DNA of 15,060 nucleotides, taken from NCBI GenBank assembly GCA_900544225.1, contig UQUD01000047.1, positions 1-15,060 of the forward strand. Direction: 5' to 3'. Positions within the stretch are counted from its first letter, which is position 1. Each line of letters begins with the position of its first letter. Both the position numbers and the translations under genes were made by a program. This stretch comes from an uncultured Collinsella sp. (GTDB lineage: Bacteria > Actinomycetota > Coriobacteriia > Coriobacteriales > Coriobacteriaceae). Shown here in pieces: positions 12,974 to 15,060 of this stretch. Under the pieces are notes generated by a model. That model had not been told where the DNA came from. It saw only the letters and a program-made list of their open reading frames with translations, and did not search any database.

Positions 12974-13822
12974 ATGAAGTATCTGAAGCTCAACAACGAC
13001 GTAGAGATGCCCATCGAGGGTTTGGGCACCTTCCTCATGACCCCGGCCGAGGCCGAGGCGGCCGCAACCGCCGCGCTCACGGCTGGCTACGAGCACATCG
13101 ACACCGCCAACGCCTACATGAACGAGCGCGCCGTGGGCCGTGCCATCGCCAAGAGCGGCATCGCACGCGACAAGATCTTCGTCTCCACCAAGCTCTGGCC
13201 GAGTGTCTACGACGCGGGCATGCCGGCGGTGGACGCCACGCTCCAGCGCCTAGGGCTCGACTACGTCGACATGCTCATCCTGCACCAGCCGGTAGGCGAC
13301 TACCTGGCCGCGTGGCGCACGATGGAGGAGGCCTACCGCGCGGGCAAGGTGCGCGCCCTCGGCCTCTCCAACTTCCCGCAAGACAAGATTGCCGAGGTCA
13401 TCGAGGTCGCCGACATCAAGCCGCAGCTCGTGACCGTTGAGTGCCACCCCTACCACGCCCAGCGCGACCTGCGCGCCTACCTCGCGCCGTACGGCACGGT
13501 GATCGAGGCGTGGTACCCGCTCGGCCACGGCGACAAAGGTCTTCTGGAGGAGCCCGTCTTCGTCGCTCTCGCCGAGAAGTACGGCAAGACCCCGGCCCAG
13601 GTGATCCTGCGCTGGCACGTGCAGATGGGAACCTCCATCATCCCCGGCTCCAAGAACCCCGCCCACATCGCCGACAACGCGAACATCTTCGACTTCTCCC
13701 TCACCGAAGACGAGATGGCCGAGATTGCCAAGCTCGACGGGACCATGACCTACTACACCGCCACTGAGGAAGCACTCGCGGGCTACCTGGCCATACGCCC
13801 CGATTTCGACGCGCAGGAGTAG
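12974..13822 (+). CDS. Aldo/keto reductase
   Basis: This 282-aa NADPH-dependent carbonyl reductase has a TIM-barrel fold and is cytoplasmic. The catalytic tetrad is visible as Asp43 and Tyr48 (HIDTANAYMNE), Lys73 (STKLWPS) and His104 (LILHQP). GLSNFPQDKI and the cofactor segment IIPGSKNPAHIADN near 218-231 follow the family. It is close to the 2,5-diketo-D-gluconate reductase-like branch by motif style, but the substrate cannot be read from the sequence. AAGGAGGAG lies before the ATG. It is divergent from LysR and is followed after 46 bases by the exported flavodoxin, probably in one operon. Confidence 0.9.
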   Translation: MKYLKLNNDVEMPIEGLGTFLMTPAEAEAAATAALTAGYEHIDTANAYMNERAVGRAIAKSGIARDKIFVSTKLWPSVYDAGMPAVDATLQRLGLDYVDMLILHQPVGDYLAAWRTMEEAYRAGKVRALGLSNFPQDKIAEVIEVADIKPQLVTVECHPYHAQRDLRAYLAPYGTVIEAWYPLGHGDKGLLEEPVFVALAEKYGKTPAQVILRWHVQMGTSIIPGSKNPAHIADNANIFDFSLTEDEMAEIAKLDGTMTYYTATEEALAGYLAIRPDFDAQE

Positions 13823-13868
13823 CGCTCAGACGATAACGGACCAACCAAGCCAGCGGAGGAGATGCCCC

Positions 13869-14492
13869 ATGACCGCAAACCCGACCGTGACTAGAAGAAA
13901 CTTCCTACTCGGAGCCGCGCTGTGCGCAACGATGCTCTCCGGTTGCAACCAGGGTGACGGCGGCCAAGCCGCCGCCGAGGACGTTGCCGCCGCGCCCGCT
14001 GCAGGCGGCAACGTCCTCGTGGCCTACTACTCGGCACAGGGCCACACCGCTGCCGTAGCTCAGACCATCGCCGACGAGCTCGGCGCCGATCTCTTTAAGG
14101 TGACGCCTACGGAGCCCTACTCCGACGATGACCTCGAATGGACCGACGACAGTAGCCGCGTGACCCGCGAGCACGAGGACGAGAGCCTGCGCGACGTCGA
14201 GCTTACGCAGGTCACGCCGGACGGCTGGGAGAACTACGACACCGTGCTCGTAGGGTATCCCATCTGGTGGGGCATCGCGGCCTGGCCCATCGACAACTTC
14301 ATCTCAGGCAACGACTGGGACGGCAAGACGGTGCTCCCGTTCTGCACCTCTTCCTCCTCGAGTCTTGGCCGGAGCGGCGAGCTACTCGCCGAGGCCGCGG
14401 GCAGCGGGGAGTGGCAGGAGGGTCAGCGCTTCTCGTCCAGTGCGGACGAGTCCGGGGTTCGTGATTGGGTCGCCGGTCTCGGCCCGGCATAA
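13869..14492 (+). CDS. Tat-exported lipoprotein flavodoxin
   Basis: This 207-aa protein begins with a twin-arginine signal (VTRRNFLLGAAL, Arg9-Arg10) ending in a lipobox LSGC with Cys26, so it is predicted to be folded with its cofactor, exported by Tat and lipid-anchored outside the membrane. After an Ala-rich linker (about 27-46) the flavodoxin domain starts at NVLVAYYSAQGHTA, where SAQGHT (55-60) is the FMN-phosphate loop; VGYPIWWG near 128-135 is the second flavin contact. The partner electron donor is unknown. GGAGGAG lies 9 bases upstream of the ATG. It lies between the reductase and an EFR1-type gene on the same strand. Confidence 0.88.
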   Translation: MTANPTVTRRNFLLGAALCATMLSGCNQGDGGQAAAEDVAAAPAAGGNVLVAYYSAQGHTAAVAQTIADELGADLFKVTPTEPYSDDDLEWTDDSSRVTREHEDESLRDVELTQVTPDGWENYDTVLVGYPIWWGIAAWPIDNFISGNDWDGKTVLPFCTSSSSSLGRSGELLAEAAGSGEWQEGQRFSSSADESGVRDWVAGLGPA

Positions 14493-14534
14493 GCAATTAG
14501 AGATGGCAGACCGCCGACAATCTGGGAGTTTCGA

Positions 14535-15060
14535 ATGATCTTATACTTCACCGTGACGGGCAACTGCCTCTACGTGGCGCGCGAGCTGGCCGCAGAGGGC
14601 GAAAGGGTCCTGAGCATCCCGCAGGAGCTGCGCCGCGAGGGCGAACTCGCCTACGCGGACGATACGATTGGCATCGTGTACCCCATCTACGGGCACATGA
14701 TGCCCGACATGGTGAAGACGTTCCTCGAGCGCGCGACGCTCGACACGCCCTACCTCTACTTCGTTTGCACCTACGGCAACCGGCACGCCAACGCCGTCGA
14801 GCTGTGTCTGGAGGATGCGCGGGCGGCGGGGCTCGACCCTGCCTACGTGACCACGCTCCTCATGGTGGACAACTGGCTGCCCAACTTCGACATGGACGAG
14901 CAGCGCGCCCGCATCCCCGAGAAGAAGATAGGCGAGAATCTCGAGCGCATCCGCGCGGACGTGGCTACGCGCCGCCGCTGGATCGAGCCGGTGACCGACG
15001 AGGACCGCGCGGCGCACGAGCAGTTCATGAGCCGGGGCTTGCGCTTCGAGCCGGCGGCGC
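14535..15060 (+). CDS. EFR1-type flavodoxin/ferredoxin protein (5' part, cut by window end)
   Basis: The frame opens at ATG 14535 with GGGAG 6 bases upstream and stays open to the window end (175 codons). It starts MILYFTVTGNCLYVARELAA, where TVTGNC is the flavin-phosphate loop, followed by GIVYPIYGHMMPDMVKTFLE and YFVCTYGNRHANA. This is the flavodoxin half of the EFR1 family, in which two 4Fe-4S ferredoxin motifs (CxxCxxCxxxCP) usually follow; that half is expected beyond base 15060 and cannot be confirmed. It is 42 bases downstream of the exported flavodoxin gene and likely in the same operon. Confidence 0.82.
   Translation, partial: MILYFTVTGNCLYVARELAAEGERVLSIPQELRREGELAYADDTIGIVYPIYGHMMPDMVKTFLERATLDTPYLYFVCTYGNRHANAVELCLEDARAAGLDPAYVTTLLMVDNWLPNFDMDEQRARIPEKKIGENLERIRADVATRRRWIEPVTDEDRAAHEQFMSRGLRFEPAA

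Overview
The window looks like chromosomal DNA of a high-GC gut actinobacterium of the Coriobacteriia, most likely Collinsella or a close relative. This is inferred from the codon choice (GCC, CTC, GAG, TAC), strong Shine-Dalgarno sites, the many small flavoprotein and oxidoreductase genes with their own LysR or MerR regulators, and a Gram-positive type SOS box. No rRNA, tRNA, CRISPR array or transposase was seen.

Left part (1-4830): after the last codons of an upstream gene comes a 392-base control region. It holds a possible 38-residue minus-strand gene with its own terminator, a 33-bp dyad, a perfect LexA/SOS box (TCGAACGATTGTTCGA, 353-368) and a promoter. It drives a two-gene type IIA topoisomerase operon: a ParE/GyrB-like ATPase subunit and a ParC/GyrA-like cleavage subunit. 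The cleavage subunit has Ala at the position equivalent to E. coli GyrA Ser83 and lacks a recognisable GyrA box. The pair reads as a second, probably damage-inducible, topoisomerase IV-type enzyme.

Middle part (4830-9290): an accessory islet. Two near-identical iron-sulfur-flavoprotein-like genes on the minus strand, each with a conserved 64-65 bp structured element at its 3' end and a conserved promoter and dyad at its 5' end, flank a plus-strand two-gene cassette. The cassette encodes a DUF262-DUF1524 (GmrSD-type) putative type IV restriction nuclease and a small protein tentatively of the DUF6508 family. Each flavoprotein block is also bordered by 19-bp direct repeats (three units at 4905-4961, two at 8543-8580). 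The first repeat set sits just before a doubly deleted AAA-type ATPase pseudogene. A 293-bp stretch with no differences between copies that otherwise carry silent changes indicates gene conversion.

Right part (9290-15060): redox and detoxification genes. A minus-strand operon encodes a carboxymuconolactone decarboxylase-cupin fusion and a Cys-nucleophile alpha/beta hydrolase. It lies divergent from a MerR regulator whose operator is visible, and its long leader appears to hold the tail of a deleted first gene. A LysR regulator is divergent from an aldo/keto reductase, a Tat-exported lipoprotein flavodoxin and a truncated EFR1-type flavodoxin/ferredoxin gene, all on the plus strand, with a T-N11-A dyad between LysR and the reductase. 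All family assignments were made by eye from sequence motifs; no database search was run.
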